From Sphaerisporangium corydalis (lineage in GTDB: Bacteria; Actinomycetota; Actinomycetes; Streptosporangiales; Streptosporangiaceae), in contig NZ_JANZYP010000005.1 of NCBI RefSeq assembly GCF_025506355.1, forward strand, positions 124,001 through 188,000: DNA of 64,000 bases, in the 5' to 3' direction. The notes below the pieces were generated by a model. The model saw nothing but the letters and a program-made list of their open reading frames with translations, made no database searches and was not told where the DNA came from. Positions 17,245-26,227 of this stretch are shown in pieces (within the stretch, counting starts at the first letter, position 1; every line of letters begins with the position of its first letter). Made by a program: the position numbers and the translations under genes.

Positions 17245-18081
17245 ATGAAACGGGTCGTTGTTGCTTTCGTGCTGGTCGTGGGTTCCGTGGTGGGTGCCGC
17301 TCCTTCCGCGCAGGCGGTACGGGAAGCCGACCCGGTTCAGGCGTTGAAGGAGCAGTACGTCAAGGGCAGGGGTGTCAGGGTCGTGACCGCGATCAAGATG
17401 TCTGCCCAGCACCAGGTGCTCAGTTCTCGGCAGGCCGGGGTGTTCCAGTTCGACGGTCGCGGCCAGGCGGCCTCGGATTTCACCGAGCGGGTGCGTTTCC
17501 CCGAGGATTTTCTCGACTCGCTGCCCAAGGAGACACGCGACACCTACCGGTCCGAACGGTTGCCGATGAGGCTCATAAAGGTGTTGAGGACGGGTTATCT
17601 CTCTGGTGCGGTGGTCGCGGACGACCTGCCCAAGGGCAAGTCGTGGGTGCGGTACCGCTGGACGGACCTCTCTCCCAGCGGCACCCTGCTGGACATCATG
17701 GACGCGGCCACCCTCAGGACGCTCATGGACCACGCGACGTCCCGTCGCGGCGGGGTGGTGAAGGGTTCGGTCACCACCAGCCGGCTGGCCTCGGTATCCC
17801 CATCCTTCAGTGAGCAGTTCGGCCCGGCAGGGACGTCCAGGGACGGCCGGGATGGCAAGGTCACCTACACCCTCTGGCTTGACTCCAGAGGACTGGTCGA
17901 ACGACTGGCGGCCCGGGCGGCCATGCCTTTCGCGGGGAAGACGCTCACGATCTCGATGGACAGCCGCTTCAGCCGTTGGGGCGGCAAGGTCTCCATTTCC
18001 GCGCCACCCAAGGAAAAGGTCATCGGCCGGGAGAAGCTCGGGAAGTCGGTTCCCGTCGAGCCGCCTGGTCTTCTGGACTGA
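17245..18081 (+). CDS. Secreted hypothetical protein (LolA/LppX-like)
   Basis: 278 residues with a clear Sec signal peptide (MKRVVVAFVLVVGSVVGAA, cleavage after AQA). There is no lipobox cysteine, so it should be released or stay in the wall. The mature part begins with VQALKEQYVKGRGVRV and continues with strand-rich segments ending at ISMDSRFSRWGGKVSI, the pattern of LolA/LppX/LprG-type lipid-binding half-barrels. The family call is by pattern only. GAAGGAAA precedes the ATG at good distance. It lies upstream of the two-component/ABC module and may belong to that envelope-stress group, although a promoter region separates them. Confidence 0.7.
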   Translation: MKRVVVAFVLVVGSVVGAAPSAQAVREADPVQALKEQYVKGRGVRVVTAIKMSAQHQVLSSRQAGVFQFDGRGQAASDFTERVRFPEDFLDSLPKETRDTYRSERLPMRLIKVLRTGYLSGAVVADDLPKGKSWVRYRWTDLSPSGTLLDIMDAATLRTLMDHATSRRGGVVKGSVTTSRLASVSPSFSEQFGPAGTSRDGRDGKVTYTLWLDSRGLVERLAARAAMPFAGKTLTISMDSRFSRWGGKVSISAPPKEKVIGREKLGKSVPVEPPGLLD

Positions 18082-18109
18082 GCTGACGTCACGCGGCCCC
18101 GCCGCGGGT

Positions 18110-18131
18110 TGATACACGGGTGATACGTGAC
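18110..18131 (+). promoter_or_regulatory. 11-bp direct-repeat box upstream of the response regulator
   Basis: Two adjacent 11-bp half-sites, TGATACACGGG and TGATACGTGAC. A matching pair (TGATACATGGC, TGATGCGTGAG) lies upstream of the lipoprotein/ABC operon at 20308-20329. The 11-bp direct-repeat layout is what OmpR-family regulators bind, so this is probably the autoregulatory site of the regulator encoded just downstream. Confidence 0.65.
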
Positions 18132-18234
18132 TGAGGGGTGGTGGACGTTTGGTGGGGGCAGGGTGGGCGGCTGGTAGCTTTTGTGGCTTGGGCGGGTTGT
18201 TTGGGGGGGAATGTCTGGTTCGGAGGGTGGCCGG

Positions 18235-18924
18235 GTGACGGTGCTGCTCGTCGAGGACGACGAGGTGATCCGTAAGGCGGTCGGGCTGGTGCTGGACCGG
18301 TACGGGTATCGCGTCAGTACGGCCGGGGACGGCCTGACCGGGCTGGAGATGTTCAGGGAGCAGGGGCATGACGTGCTGCTGCTCGACGTGATGCTGCCCG
18401 GGCTGGACGGCATCGGGCTGTGCCGGAAGGTCAGGGAGTGGAGCCTGGTGCCGATCCTGATGATGTCCGCGCGCGGCGACGCCCTGGACGTGGTGTCGGG
18501 GCTGGAGGCGGGCGCCGACGACTACGTGGTCAAGCCGGTCGACACCTCCGTGCTGGTCGCCAGGATCCGTTCCCTGCTGCGCCGCGCCGCCTTCGTCCCG
18601 AACCCCGAGCCTGATCAGGAACCCGCGCCCGGAGGGCCCGCCGAACTGGTCTTCGGGGACCTCACCATCGAACCCCAGGGTCTGGAGGTCCGCCGGGCCG
18701 GCGAACCCGTCGCGCTGGCGCCCACCGAGCTGCGCCTGCTGCTGGAGTTCGCGGCCAACCCCGGGATCGTGCTGGACCGGCAGACGCTCCTGCGCGAGGT
18801 CTGGGACTACGGCTGGGACGGGGACAGCCGCGTCGTCGACCTGTGCGTGCAGCGGTTGCGCAAGAAGATCGGCCCCGACCGGATCGAGACGGTCCGCGGC
18901 TTCGGTTACAAGCTGCGGCGCTGA
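18235..18924 (+). CDS. OmpR-family response regulator
   Basis: A 229-residue two-component regulator. The receiver has E7-D8-D9 and phosphoacceptor D51 (LLLDVMLPGLDG); GADDYVVKPV carries the conserved lysine. A winged-helix output domain ends TVRGFGYKLRR. The frame is open upstream, with ATG 18211 as an alternative, but GTG 18235 lies 7 nt after GGAGGG and begins exactly at the receiver fold. The kinase gene follows 9 bp later. In this context (kinase, adaptor, MacB-type ABC transporter, VanY-like peptidase) it probably responds to cell-envelope or antimicrobial-peptide stress. Direct-repeat boxes at 18110 and 20308 are its likely targets. Confidence 0.93.
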   Translation: MTVLLVEDDEVIRKAVGLVLDRYGYRVSTAGDGLTGLEMFREQGHDVLLLDVMLPGLDGIGLCRKVREWSLVPILMMSARGDALDVVSGLEAGADDYVVKPVDTSVLVARIRSLLRRAAFVPNPEPDQEPAPGGPAELVFGDLTIEPQGLEVRRAGEPVALAPTELRLLLEFAANPGIVLDRQTLLREVWDYGWDGDSRVVDLCVQRLRKKIGPDRIETVRGFGYKLRR

Positions 18925-18933
18925 AAGCCGACG

Positions 18934-20247
18934 ATGGGACACGCCGTCGCCCGGGCGGTACGCGGGCTGCTCAACTGGAGGTCACTGCGCTGGAAGATCG
19001 CCGCGCTGGTGGCCATGGCGTCCTGCGCGGTCGCGATGGCCGTCGGCGCGCTCGTCCACCAGAGCACCTTCGAGCGGTCCATGAGCCTGGGCAGGGCCCG
19101 GGCCTTCACCGAACTGCTGTACGTGGTGGACGAATACCGGCGCACGGGCGTCATGCCGGCCGAGCCGGAGTCGGAGCAGATCCCGCCCGCGCTGCTCCGG
19201 CAGGTCCAGAGCACAGGCCGGTTCGGTACCTGGTACGACGACCGGAACCCCGACATCCCCTGGATGTGGGCGGCCCGGCCGGTCGACGGCCAGGTGCCGG
19301 CCGTGCGGGTCGACATGGGCAGCGAGATGCGCGGCCTGCGCGCCCTGGACCGGCACATCGTGATCGCCTCGCTGCTCGTGCTCGCCGTCGTCGTGCCTCT
19401 CGCGGCGCTGGCCGCCGAGCTGCCCAACCGGCGGCTGAGACGGGTGGCCAGGACCGCGCGGCGGCTCGCGGACGGTGACCTGGACGCACGGAGCATGATG
19501 GGCGGCCGGCGCGGCGACGAGATCACCGAGATCTCGGCCACCGTCGACTCGATGGCCGACAGCCTGCGGGACCGGCTGCTGACCGAACAGAGCTTCACCG
19601 CCGACGTCGCCCATGAACTGCGCACCCCGCTGACGGGTCTGGTCTTCTCGATGGAGCTGCTCCCGGATGGCGAGGCCACCGACCTGGTACGTGACCGGGT
19701 GCGGGTGCTGCGGGCGCTGGTGGAGGACCTGCTGGAGATCTCCCGCCTCGACGTGGGCGGGGAACGGGCCGATCGCGCACTGGTGCCGCTGGACCGGGTC
19801 GTCGCGGAGTCCGCGGACCGGGCGGGGCTCGGGATCCGGCTGACGGTGACCGGCGATCCGGTCGCCGAGACCGATCCGCGGCGCCTGGACCGGATCATCA
19901 CCAACCTGGTCGCCAACGCCTGCCGTCACGGACGGCCTCCGGTCGAGGTCACGGTGAGCGGCACGACGATCGTCGTACGCGATCACGGGCCTGGCTTCCC
20001 GGACGAGGTGCTGGCGGAGGGGCCGCAGCGGTTCCGTACCGGCGCGGCCGAACGTGGCCACGGCCACGGCCTGGGACTGACGATCGCGGCGGGCCAGGCA
20101 CGGGTGATCGGCGCCACGCTCACCTTCGCCAACGCCCCGGACGGCGGCGCGATGGCCACTCTTTGTCTGCCGCCGCTGCCGCCGCTGCCGCCGCTGCCGC
20201 CGCTGCCGCCGCTGCCGCCGACGGCCGGTATCGCTGGGGAGTCCTGA
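18934..20247 (+). CDS. Sensor histidine kinase
   Basis: A 437-residue partner kinase of the preceding regulator. Transmembrane helices at about 22-41 and 141-161 enclose an extracytoplasmic sensor of about 100 residues; a HAMP segment follows. The phosphoacceptor is H227 in VAHELRTPLTG, and the ATPase motifs are NLVANACRHG, RDHGPGFP and GHGHGLGLT. The last 25 residues contain six Leu-Pro-Pro units encoded by an exact 9-bp tandem repeat, an unusual tail outside the ATPase fold. Whether the tail has a role (a polyproline ligand) or is neutral slippage is open. Confidence 0.93.
   Translation: MGHAVARAVRGLLNWRSLRWKIAALVAMASCAVAMAVGALVHQSTFERSMSLGRARAFTELLYVVDEYRRTGVMPAEPESEQIPPALLRQVQSTGRFGTWYDDRNPDIPWMWAARPVDGQVPAVRVDMGSEMRGLRALDRHIVIASLLVLAVVVPLAALAAELPNRRLRRVARTARRLADGDLDARSMMGGRRGDEITEISATVDSMADSLRDRLLTEQSFTADVAHELRTPLTGLVFSMELLPDGEATDLVRDRVRVLRALVEDLLEISRLDVGGERADRALVPLDRVVAESADRAGLGIRLTVTGDPVAETDPRRLDRIITNLVANACRHGRPPVEVTVSGTTIVVRDHGPGFPDEVLAEGPQRFRTGAAERGHGHGLGLTIAAGQARVIGATLTFANAPDGGAMATLCLPPLPPLPPLPPLPPLPPTAGIAGES
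20167..20220 (+). repeat. Six exact CTGCCGCCG units in the kinase 3' end
   Basis: Six tandem copies of a 9-bp unit, coding in frame for (Leu-Pro-Pro)6 close to the stop codon. Copy number could vary by slippage without changing the frame. Confidence 0.95.
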
Positions 20248-20307
20248 GGCCTATTTCACACCGGGCGGGTCGCTTCGCCAGGGCGGGCGGTCGGCTTTTC
20301 GAGGGCT

Positions 20308-20329
20308 GATACATGGCTGATGCGTGAGC
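20308..20329 (+). promoter_or_regulatory. 11-bp direct-repeat box upstream of the lipoprotein/ABC operon
   Basis: TGATACATGGC followed directly by TGATGCGTGAG, matching the pair at 18110-18131. GGATACG about 10 bp further on could be the -10 element. The repeat marks this operon as part of the same regulon as the two-component genes. Confidence 0.65.
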
Positions 20330-20479
20330 GAGTGGCCCTGGATACGTGGCCGCGGGGGTGTGGAGGTTCGCGTCGCGCATCGTGGCTGACGTGCGCGGAT
20401 GTCCGCGTACCGACCCTGGTCCCTCCGGTTCGCCGGGCGGGTCGTCTCGGGGTCGTCACAGCCGTCGAAAGAGATCATC

Positions 20480-20989
20480 ATGCGCAGTACACGTCACTTT
20501 TCTCGGGTCGGGCTCGCGGCCGTCGCCTGCCTCGCGGGCCTGCTGGCCGGTTGCGGCACGGGTGGCACGGGCGGGGCGAGCGGATCGGGTGGCGGGCCGG
20601 GTGAACCGGTGTCCGCGTCCGGTTCCGCCGGTACGGCCGATCAGCGGTACACCGAATGGGAGCTGAAGTTCCGGTCGTGCCTGGGGGACAAGGGCTTCGA
20701 GCTGCCGAAGGAGCCCGGGAAGATCGACTTCGGCGATCGGCAGGACGCGTACAAGGTGGCCGAGGAAGGTTGCCTCAAGAAGATCGGCAAGCCGCCGGCG
20801 GCGTCCGACGGCCGGCCCGGCGAGTCCGCGGCGGAGGCCAAGGAAGCGGCGGAGAAGACGCTCAAGAGCCTCCAGTGCCTCCGTGACCTGGGGTACGACG
20901 TCGCCGACCCCGAGAACGGGCAGCCCGCCCGCATCGAGGCACCCGAAGGCGCCTCGCAGGAGGACATGGACAAGTGCTTCAGCCGATGA
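20480..20989 (+). CDS. Putative lipoprotein of the ABC-export module
   Basis: 169 residues with a lipoprotein signal: basic start, hydrophobic core and lipobox LLAGC, then a Gly/Ser-rich linker. The mature domain (about 55-165) has two pairs of cysteines (RSCLGDKGF, EEGCLKK, LQCLRDLGY, DKCF), spaced as in small extracytoplasmic proteins that accompany peptidoglycan-binding adaptor/MacB operons in actinomycetes. The frame is open from 20399, but ATG 20480 with AAAGAG upstream gives a proper signal peptide. Its stop overlaps the start of the adaptor gene (ATGA), so translation is coupled. Confidence 0.85.
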   Translation: MRSTRHFSRVGLAAVACLAGLLAGCGTGGTGGASGSGGGPGEPVSASGSAGTADQRYTEWELKFRSCLGDKGFELPKEPGKIDFGDRQDAYKVAEEGCLKKIGKPPAASDGRPGESAAEAKEAAEKTLKSLQCLRDLGYDVADPENGQPARIEAPEGASQEDMDKCFSR

Positions 20990-22269
20990 CGTCCGAGCGG
21001 CCGGCCGAGCAGTCGTCAGGGACGGGGTCGGGGATACCGGCCGAGCAGTCGTCCATGAAGCATTCGGGGGAGTCGTCTGAGCAGCCGTCCGCCAATCTCT
21101 CGGGGCGTTCGTCCGAGCGTTCGTCTGAGCGGTCGGTCGAGCAGTCGTTCGCGGAGCTTTCGGGAGAGGCGTCCGGGCCGCCGTTTCGAGGGACGGGGGA
21201 CGAGCACGCGTCACGGGGGTACGGCCGGATCTGGCCGGCGGTTGTGGCCGTTGTCGTCGGTGCGGCCGTGAGCTTGGTGGTCGTGAGATCCGTGGGCGCC
21301 GACGCTGGGGAGATCACGCCGAAGCGCGTGGCGAACACCGCTCCCGTGGAACGGAAGACGCTCAAGGAGGCCGTTACCGCGCCCGGCTCGCTGGCCTACG
21401 CCGGGGCACGGCCGCTCGACGCGGGCCGGGCCGGTACCGTCACCCGCCTGCCGGCAGAGGGCCGGAAGGTGCGGCTCGGCGGGGCGCTGTACTGGATCGA
21501 CGACCGGCCGGTGGTGCTGCTGCGCGGCCGGGTCCCGGTGTGGCGGGCGTTCAAGAGTGGCATGGGCGACGGGCCGGACGTCCGGCAGTTGGAGCGGAGC
21601 CTCCGTGCTCTCGGACACTTCACCGGGACCCCCGACGCCCACTTCGACTGGTACACAACGGCCGCGATCCTGCGTTGGCAGCGCGCCATCGGCGTGCGGC
21701 GGACCGGGTCGATCGAGCGCGGGCGGATCGTCTTCGCCCCAGGGGACGTGCGCGTCGCACGGACCGTGGCGCGCCTTGGGGACCAGGTCACGGCGGGTAC
21801 CACTGTCATCGAACTGTCGGGACTCGACAAGATCGTCACCGCCGAGCTCAAGCCGGCGAACCAGGCCGTCGCCAAGGCGCGCGGCAAGGTGACCATCAAC
21901 CTGCCCGGCGGCAAGGAGACGACCGGGACGGTCTCCAAGGTCGGCGCTCCCCGCCAACGCGTGGACAACGGCGAGAAGACGATCGTCGTCCCGGTGACCG
22001 TGGCCCTCGACCATCCCGCCGTCGCCGGTCCCCTCCAGCAGGTCTCGGTGTCGGTCGACTTTCCCACCGCGAGCCGCGAGGACGTCCTGACCGTGCCGGT
22101 CGCCGCTCTCATCGCCCTGCCGGGCGACGGGTACGGCGTCGAGGTGGTCCGCGACGCGGCGACCACGCGGACGGTCACGGTGCGGACCGGGTTGTTCGCC
22201 GGCGGCTTCGTCGAAGTGAGCGGCGCGGGCCTGGCCGAGGGGCAGGAAGTGGTGGTCCCGACACTATGA
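20986..22269 (+). CDS. Periplasmic-adaptor (HlyD/MacA-like) protein with peptidoglycan-binding domain
   Basis: 427 residues from ATG 20986 (ATGA overlap with the lipoprotein gene). An N-terminal cytoplasmic tail of about 80 residues is rich in Ser/Glu repeats (PAEQSS, SSEQPS, SSERSSERS). One membrane helix follows (VVAVVVGAAVSLVVV). The external part has the adaptor beta-barrel/lipoyl elements, split by a peptidoglycan-binding-1 domain (VRQLERSLRALGHF, TTAAILRWQRAIGV). The last part has EVTV-type strands ending in LAEGQEVVV. In Gram-positives this subunit links a MacB-type ABC transporter to the wall and helps export or resist peptides and antibiotics. ATPase and permease follow in the same operon. 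Confidence 0.9.
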   Translation: MTSERPAEQSSGTGSGIPAEQSSMKHSGESSEQPSANLSGRSSERSSERSVEQSFAELSGEASGPPFRGTGDEHASRGYGRIWPAVVAVVVGAAVSLVVVRSVGADAGEITPKRVANTAPVERKTLKEAVTAPGSLAYAGARPLDAGRAGTVTRLPAEGRKVRLGGALYWIDDRPVVLLRGRVPVWRAFKSGMGDGPDVRQLERSLRALGHFTGTPDAHFDWYTTAAILRWQRAIGVRRTGSIERGRIVFAPGDVRVARTVARLGDQVTAGTTVIELSGLDKIVTAELKPANQAVAKARGKVTINLPGGKETTGTVSKVGAPRQRVDNGEKTIVVPVTVALDHPAVAGPLQQVSVSVDFPTASREDVLTVPVAALIALPGDGYGVEVVRDAATTRTVTVRTGLFAGGFVEVSGAGLAEGQEVVVPTL

Positions 22270-22988
22270 GCGATCACGTCATTGAACCCGGCGGAGTCGT
22301 CTGTGATCCGGTCATCGAGCTCGACCAGGTTGTCCGCGATCACGGCAGCCCGCCCGTGCGGGCGGTCGATCACGTGTCGTTGTCGGTCGGCCGGGGTGAG
22401 TTCGTCGCCATCGTCGGCCCGAGCGGGTCGGGGAAATCGACCCTGCTCAACATCATCGGCACGCTCGACCGCCCGACCGGCGGGCGGACGATCATCGACG
22501 GCCACGACGTGGGCGCGATGAGCGACGCCGCCCTTTCGGCGCTGCGCGCGTACCGGATCGGGTTCGTCTTCCAGCGGTTCCATCTCGCGGACGGGGTCAG
22601 CGCGGTCGGCAACGTCGCGGACGGCCTGCTCTACACGGGTACCCCTCGCGCCGAGCGGCTGCGGCGGGCGGTGGCGAGCCTCACGCGGGTGGGCCTGGCG
22701 CACCGGCTCGGCCACCGGCCCCACCAGCTTTCCGGCGGTGAGCGGCAGCGTGTCGCCATCGCCCGGGCCACGGTGTCCGATCCGGCGCTGCTCCTGGCGG
22801 ACGAACCGACCGGCAACCTCGACCAGCGTTCCGGCGCGGGCCTGATGGACCTGCTCCACGAGCTCAACGCCGCCGGCACCACGATCGTGATGATCACGCA
22901 CGACGTGGCGCTCGCGCGGCAGGCACCCAGGCGGATCACCATCCGCGACGGCCGCGTCGTCGGCGACGACCGTGGAGCACCGGCATGA
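22266..22988 (+). CDS. MacB/LolD-type ABC transporter ATPase
   Basis: A 240-residue ATP-binding subunit starting at ATG 22266, which overlaps the adaptor stop (ATGA). Walker A is GPSGSGKST, the signature is LSGGERQR, Walker B is [12 protein letters not shown] and the switch histidine is in MITHD. The DEPTGNLD sequence is typical of the MacB/LolD/FtsE group, which drives mechanotransmission rather than direct transport. It works with the permease encoded next and the adaptor encoded before. Gln of the Q-loop is in FVFQRFHL. Confidence 0.95.
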   Translation: MSDHVIEPGGVVCDPVIELDQVVRDHGSPPVRAVDHVSLSVGRGEFVAIVGPSGSGKSTLLNIIGTLDRPTGGRTIIDGHDVGAMSDAALSALRAYRIGFVFQRFHLADGVSAVGNVADGLLYTGTPRAERLRRAVASLTRVGLAHRLGHRPHQLSGGERQRVAIARATVSDPALLLADEPTGNLDQRSGAGLMDLLHELNAAGTTIVMITHDVALARQAPRRITIRDGRVVGDDRGAPA

Positions 22989-24211
22989 GACGCGATGACA
23001 ACGGGAACGCGGGCACGGGGAGGGGCGGGGTGCGGCGGTCGCGGCTGTTGCGGGCGGACGTTTACCGTCTGGGCGTGTCGGGGCTGAGGTCACGCCCCGC
23101 CCGGGTCGTCCTCTCAGCGCTCGGCATCGCCATCGGCATCGCGGCGATGATCGCCGTCGTGGGCATCTCCACGTCGAGCCGCGCCAGGCTCGACGACCAG
23201 CTCGCGTCGCTGGGCACCAACCTGCTGACCGTCCAGCAGGGCACGTCGATCACCGGCCAGGACACCACCCTCCCGGCCGGATCCACCGGCAAGATCGGCC
23301 TGATCCACGGTGTCTCGGCGGCCGGGGCGGTCGCCACGCTTCCGGACGTCAAGGTGTACCGGAGCCGGCTCATCGACCCGAACCGCTCCGGCGGCATCGT
23401 CGTCCAGGCCGCAGGACTCCGGCTTCTCGGTCTCCTCGACGGCACGCTGCGCCGGGGGACCTGGCTGACCACGGCGACCGCGAACTACCCCACCGTCGTC
23501 CTCGGCGCCATCGCCGCCGACCGGCTCGGCATCGTGACCCCGGGGAGCCAGGTCTGGCTCGGCGGCGCCCGCTTCACGGTCATCGGGATACTCGACGCCC
23601 TGCCACTCGCCCCGGAAATGGACACCTCCGCGCTCATCGGCGAAGCGACCGCCGCCGGGCGCTTCGACTGGGACGGCAAACCGACCACGATCTACGAGCG
23701 CTCCGCCGACGCGGACGTGGAGACGGTACGCGGGCTCCTGCCGCGCACGGTGAACCCGGAGGATCCCGGGAACGTGAGCGTGTCGCGGCCCTCCGACGCG
23801 CTGGCGGCGAAGAACGCGGCGGACCTCGCGTTCACCGGCCTCTCGGTCGGACTTGGCTCGGTCGCGCTGCTCGTCGGAGGCATCGGCGTCGCCAACACGA
23901 TGGTGATCTCCGTGCTCGAACGGCGCAGGGAGATCGGGCTGCGGCGTGCCCTCGGCGCCACCCGGGGGCACATCCGGACCCAGTTCCTCGCGGAGGCCCT
24001 CCTGCTGTCCGCGCTCGGCGGACTGGCCGGGGCGGTCCTCGGGTTCGGGGTCATCGCGGCGTTCGCCGGGACGAACGGCTGGCCCATCTCGGTGCCCCCT
24101 GTCGTGTTCGCGGGCGGCATCGGCGTGACCGTGCTGATCGGCGCGGTCGCCGGCCTGTATCCGGCGATCCGGGCATCGAGAACGTCTCCCGTGGCCGCTC
24201 TCGACGGCTGA
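22985..24211 (+). CDS. MacB-like ABC transporter permease
   Basis: A 408-residue permease starting at ATG 22985 (ATGA overlap with the ATPase). One N-terminal membrane helix ([19 protein letters not shown]), a large external MacB_PCD domain (about 60-280), then three helices with the conserved [15 protein letters not shown] coupling segment and the final [14 protein letters not shown]. This is the full MacB/FtsX topology. It is the last gene of the lipoprotein-adaptor-ATPase-permease operon, likely for export of a peptide or drug at the cell envelope. A repeat-rich gap follows. Confidence 0.93.
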   Translation: MRRDDNGNAGTGRGGVRRSRLLRADVYRLGVSGLRSRPARVVLSALGIAIGIAAMIAVVGISTSSRARLDDQLASLGTNLLTVQQGTSITGQDTTLPAGSTGKIGLIHGVSAAGAVATLPDVKVYRSRLIDPNRSGGIVVQAAGLRLLGLLDGTLRRGTWLTTATANYPTVVLGAIAADRLGIVTPGSQVWLGGARFTVIGILDALPLAPEMDTSALIGEATAAGRFDWDGKPTTIYERSADADVETVRGLLPRTVNPEDPGNVSVSRPSDALAAKNAADLAFTGLSVGLGSVALLVGGIGVANTMVISVLERRREIGLRRALGATRGHIRTQFLAEALLLSALGGLAGAVLGFGVIAAFAGTNGWPISVPPVVFAGGIGVTVLIGAVAGLYPAIRASRTSPVAALDG

Positions 24212-24562
24212 TCGCGGTGGCAGGGCTGGTCACGCGGCGCCGTCGCCGATTGCGGTGGCAGGGCTGGTCACGCGCCGCCGTCGATCGCGGCGGCAGGTAG
24301 AGCGGGCCGCCGCCGCTGACCGCGATGACAGGACAGGGCGCGCCGCCGCCGCGAGTGTCCACACCCACCGATCCGCTCTGGTTCCTAACCACCGATCTGC
24401 CTGGGTTCCCGGACCCGCTCGCCTGGGTTCCCGGACCCGCTCGCCTGGGTTCCCGTACCTGCCGATCCGCCCGGATTCCCGACCACCGATCCGACGAGGA
24501 TCCCGCACCCGCCGGCTGACCAAGAACCGCACCCGATTTCGGCCCTGGAAAGGAAATCGCTC
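24212..24562. repeat. Intergenic stretch with two sets of tandem repeats
   Basis: There is no gene in this 351-bp gap. GCGGTGGCAGGGCTGGTCAC (plus GCG) occurs at 24214-24236 and 24252-24274, a period of 38 bp, with a third degenerate copy after. Further on, a 22-bp unit (CCTGGGTTCCCGGACCCGCT plus CG) is repeated exactly at 24399-24420 and 24421-24442, with degenerate copies on both sides from about 24376 to 24500. AAAGGAAA near the end is the binding site for the VanY-like gene. Confidence 0.85.
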
Positions 24563-25204
24563 ATGTACGAGAAGCCCGGTGTACCGCCCACCTTCATCCA
24601 CCGGCGGTCCGCCGACGGACGAGGGAGGTGGACCAGGCGCCTGCTCGTCGCCGTCATGGCGATCGCCGTCGCGGCAGGGCTCTGTTCGGCGGCGTTCGCC
24701 CTCAGTGCCCGGTGGACGGACCCCGTCGCCTCCGGTTGGTGGGGCACCACTGGTCACACCGTCGGGGTCGGGGACGGGGTCGTGCCGGACGGCGGGCGTC
24801 TGTCCCCCCGCGACACCGGGCTGCCCGCCATCGCCAACCTGGATCCGAAGCTCCTGCGCGCCGTACGGAAGGCGGCGGACGACGCGTCCCGCGACGGCAT
24901 CGGGATCTATCTGACGTCGGGGTGGCGGAGCAAGGCGTACCAGCAGCGGTTGCTCGACGAGGCGATCGTCAAGTACGGCAGCGAGCGGGAGGCCCGCCGC
25001 TACGTCGACACCCCCGAGCGGTCGCACCACGTCACCGGTCAGGCGGTGGACATCGGCCCGACCGACGCCGACGACTGGCTCGCCCGGCACGGAACCGCTT
25101 ACGGCCTGTGCCAGACCTACGCCAACGAGATGTGGCACTTCGAACTCACCATCACCCCCGGCGGCACCTGCCCCACCCCCCTTACTGACGCGACCGACGG
25201 CTAG
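24563..25204 (+). CDS. VanY-like D-alanyl-D-alanine carboxypeptidase
   Basis: A 213-residue zinc peptidase of the LAS/M15B family, which trims the terminal D-Ala of peptidoglycan stem peptides. One N-terminal membrane helix (LLVAVMAIAVAAGLCSAAFA) exports and anchors it. The catalytic core has SGWRSKAYQQRLL, SHHVTGQAVDIG (S-x-H-x4-G-x-A-x-D zinc site) and NEMWHFEL with the catalytic Glu/His. Such enzymes accompany VanRS-type regulation of glycopeptide resistance; here no vanHAX genes are present, so wall remodelling in response to the neighbouring two-component system is more likely than high-level resistance. The start has AAAGGAAA upstream. Confidence 0.9.
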   Translation: MYEKPGVPPTFIHRRSADGRGRWTRRLLVAVMAIAVAAGLCSAAFALSARWTDPVASGWWGTTGHTVGVGDGVVPDGGRLSPRDTGLPAIANLDPKLLRAVRKAADDASRDGIGIYLTSGWRSKAYQQRLLDEAIVKYGSEREARRYVDTPERSHHVTGQAVDIGPTDADDWLARHGTAYGLCQTYANEMWHFELTITPGGTCPTPLTDATDG

Positions 25205-25309
25205 TGAGGCGTCCACAAGCGGCAGTGGCATGCCCGCCGCACAACGCGCAGGAGCGGCCGTAACCCCATCCCGCCTTGCGCGTACCCAACACCGGGCACC
25301 CAGCCGTGT

Positions 25310-25331
25310 GGTCCTCGCCTTCGGCTCGGGC
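25310..25331 (+). repeat. 22-bp inverted repeat, left copy
   Basis: GGTCCTCGCCTTCGGCTCGG plus GC; its exact reverse complement is at 26206-26227. Similarity continues imperfectly inward for about 15 bp. It resembles a shortened form of the 74-bp inverted repeat at 54439 and 55829. Confidence 0.9.
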
Positions 25332-26205
25332 GTTTTCCTTGGGCCTGGCGGCGTGCCTTGGCCTTCAGTACGGGTTCGCCGGTCGACCGCCGCTCGGGGC
25401 GCCGGTTTCGCCGTATTGCGTCCCGCCGTGTCGGCGCCGGTTTGTACGAGCCGGGGGCCGGTGGGTGGTCCGGGGGCCGGTGGTCGGAGGGCCGGTGTGT
25501 GCTGTGGGGGCCGTGCTCGTGGTTGGGGGTGTTGGGTGGCGAGTGTTGGGTGGGCAGGACTCGGTTCCCACGACACTGCTTGCGGGGTGGGCCAATTGCA
25601 CCCGGCGTCTTTCTTCACCCCTCTCCCGGAGGACACGTCTCAAGGGTCCGAAGAGTTCTCAGCGGACGGTGATCGGTCAGCCGCCGTACTGGGCGCCGGT
25701 ATCGCCGTACCCCGTCCCGCCGCGTCTGCTCCGACTGGCTCCAAGACGGGGGTGGGGTGATTGGGGGACGGGGACGGCTACGGGGGGTGGCAGCTGGGGG
25801 CCGTCTCCTGGCCGGGGTGGCGAGGGGGTTGGTTCACAAGTCCTGAGGGGGCCGGTTCCGCTCGTGGTTGGGGGTGTTGAGTGGCGAGTGTTGGGTGGGC
25901 AGGACTCGGTTCCCACGACACTGCTTGCGGGGTGGGCCAATTGAACCCGGTGCCTTTTCTCGCCCTTCGCCCGGAGGACACGTCCCCAACGGTTCGAAGA
26001 GTTCTCGGCGGACGATGGCCGGTCGGCCGTCGTACTGGGCGCCGATTTCGCCGTCCCCCGTCCCGCCGCGTCGGCGCCAATCCTGACCACCAAGGCGGGA
26101 GTGGGGTGAGCTGGGCACGGGAGAGGAGGGTGCGAGGCGAAGTAGAGGGGTAGGTGCGGGGGTGAACGGGTCCGGGCGGCAGGGCCGGTAGGCCTTAGGA
26201 ATACT

Positions 26206-26227
26206 GCCCGAGCCGAAGGCGAGGACC
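26206..26227 (-). repeat. 22-bp inverted repeat, right copy
   Basis: Exact reverse complement of 25310-25331. The pair frames the duplicated non-coding block like terminal inverted repeats, but there is no transposase between them. Confidence 0.9.

Noticed and set aside
24376-24500. Possible CRISPR-like array
   Set aside because: Units are contiguous tandem repeats of 22 bp without spacers.
24230-25636. 468-residue minus-strand open frame across the VanY-like gene
   Set aside because: Antisense to a gene with complete catalytic motifs; low-complexity ends made by repeats.
25230-25944. Plus-strand open frames in the duplicated block
   Set aside because: Three overlapping frames with Gly/Pro/Arg-biased products; similarity between copies is at DNA level, with frame changes, so it is not protein conservation.
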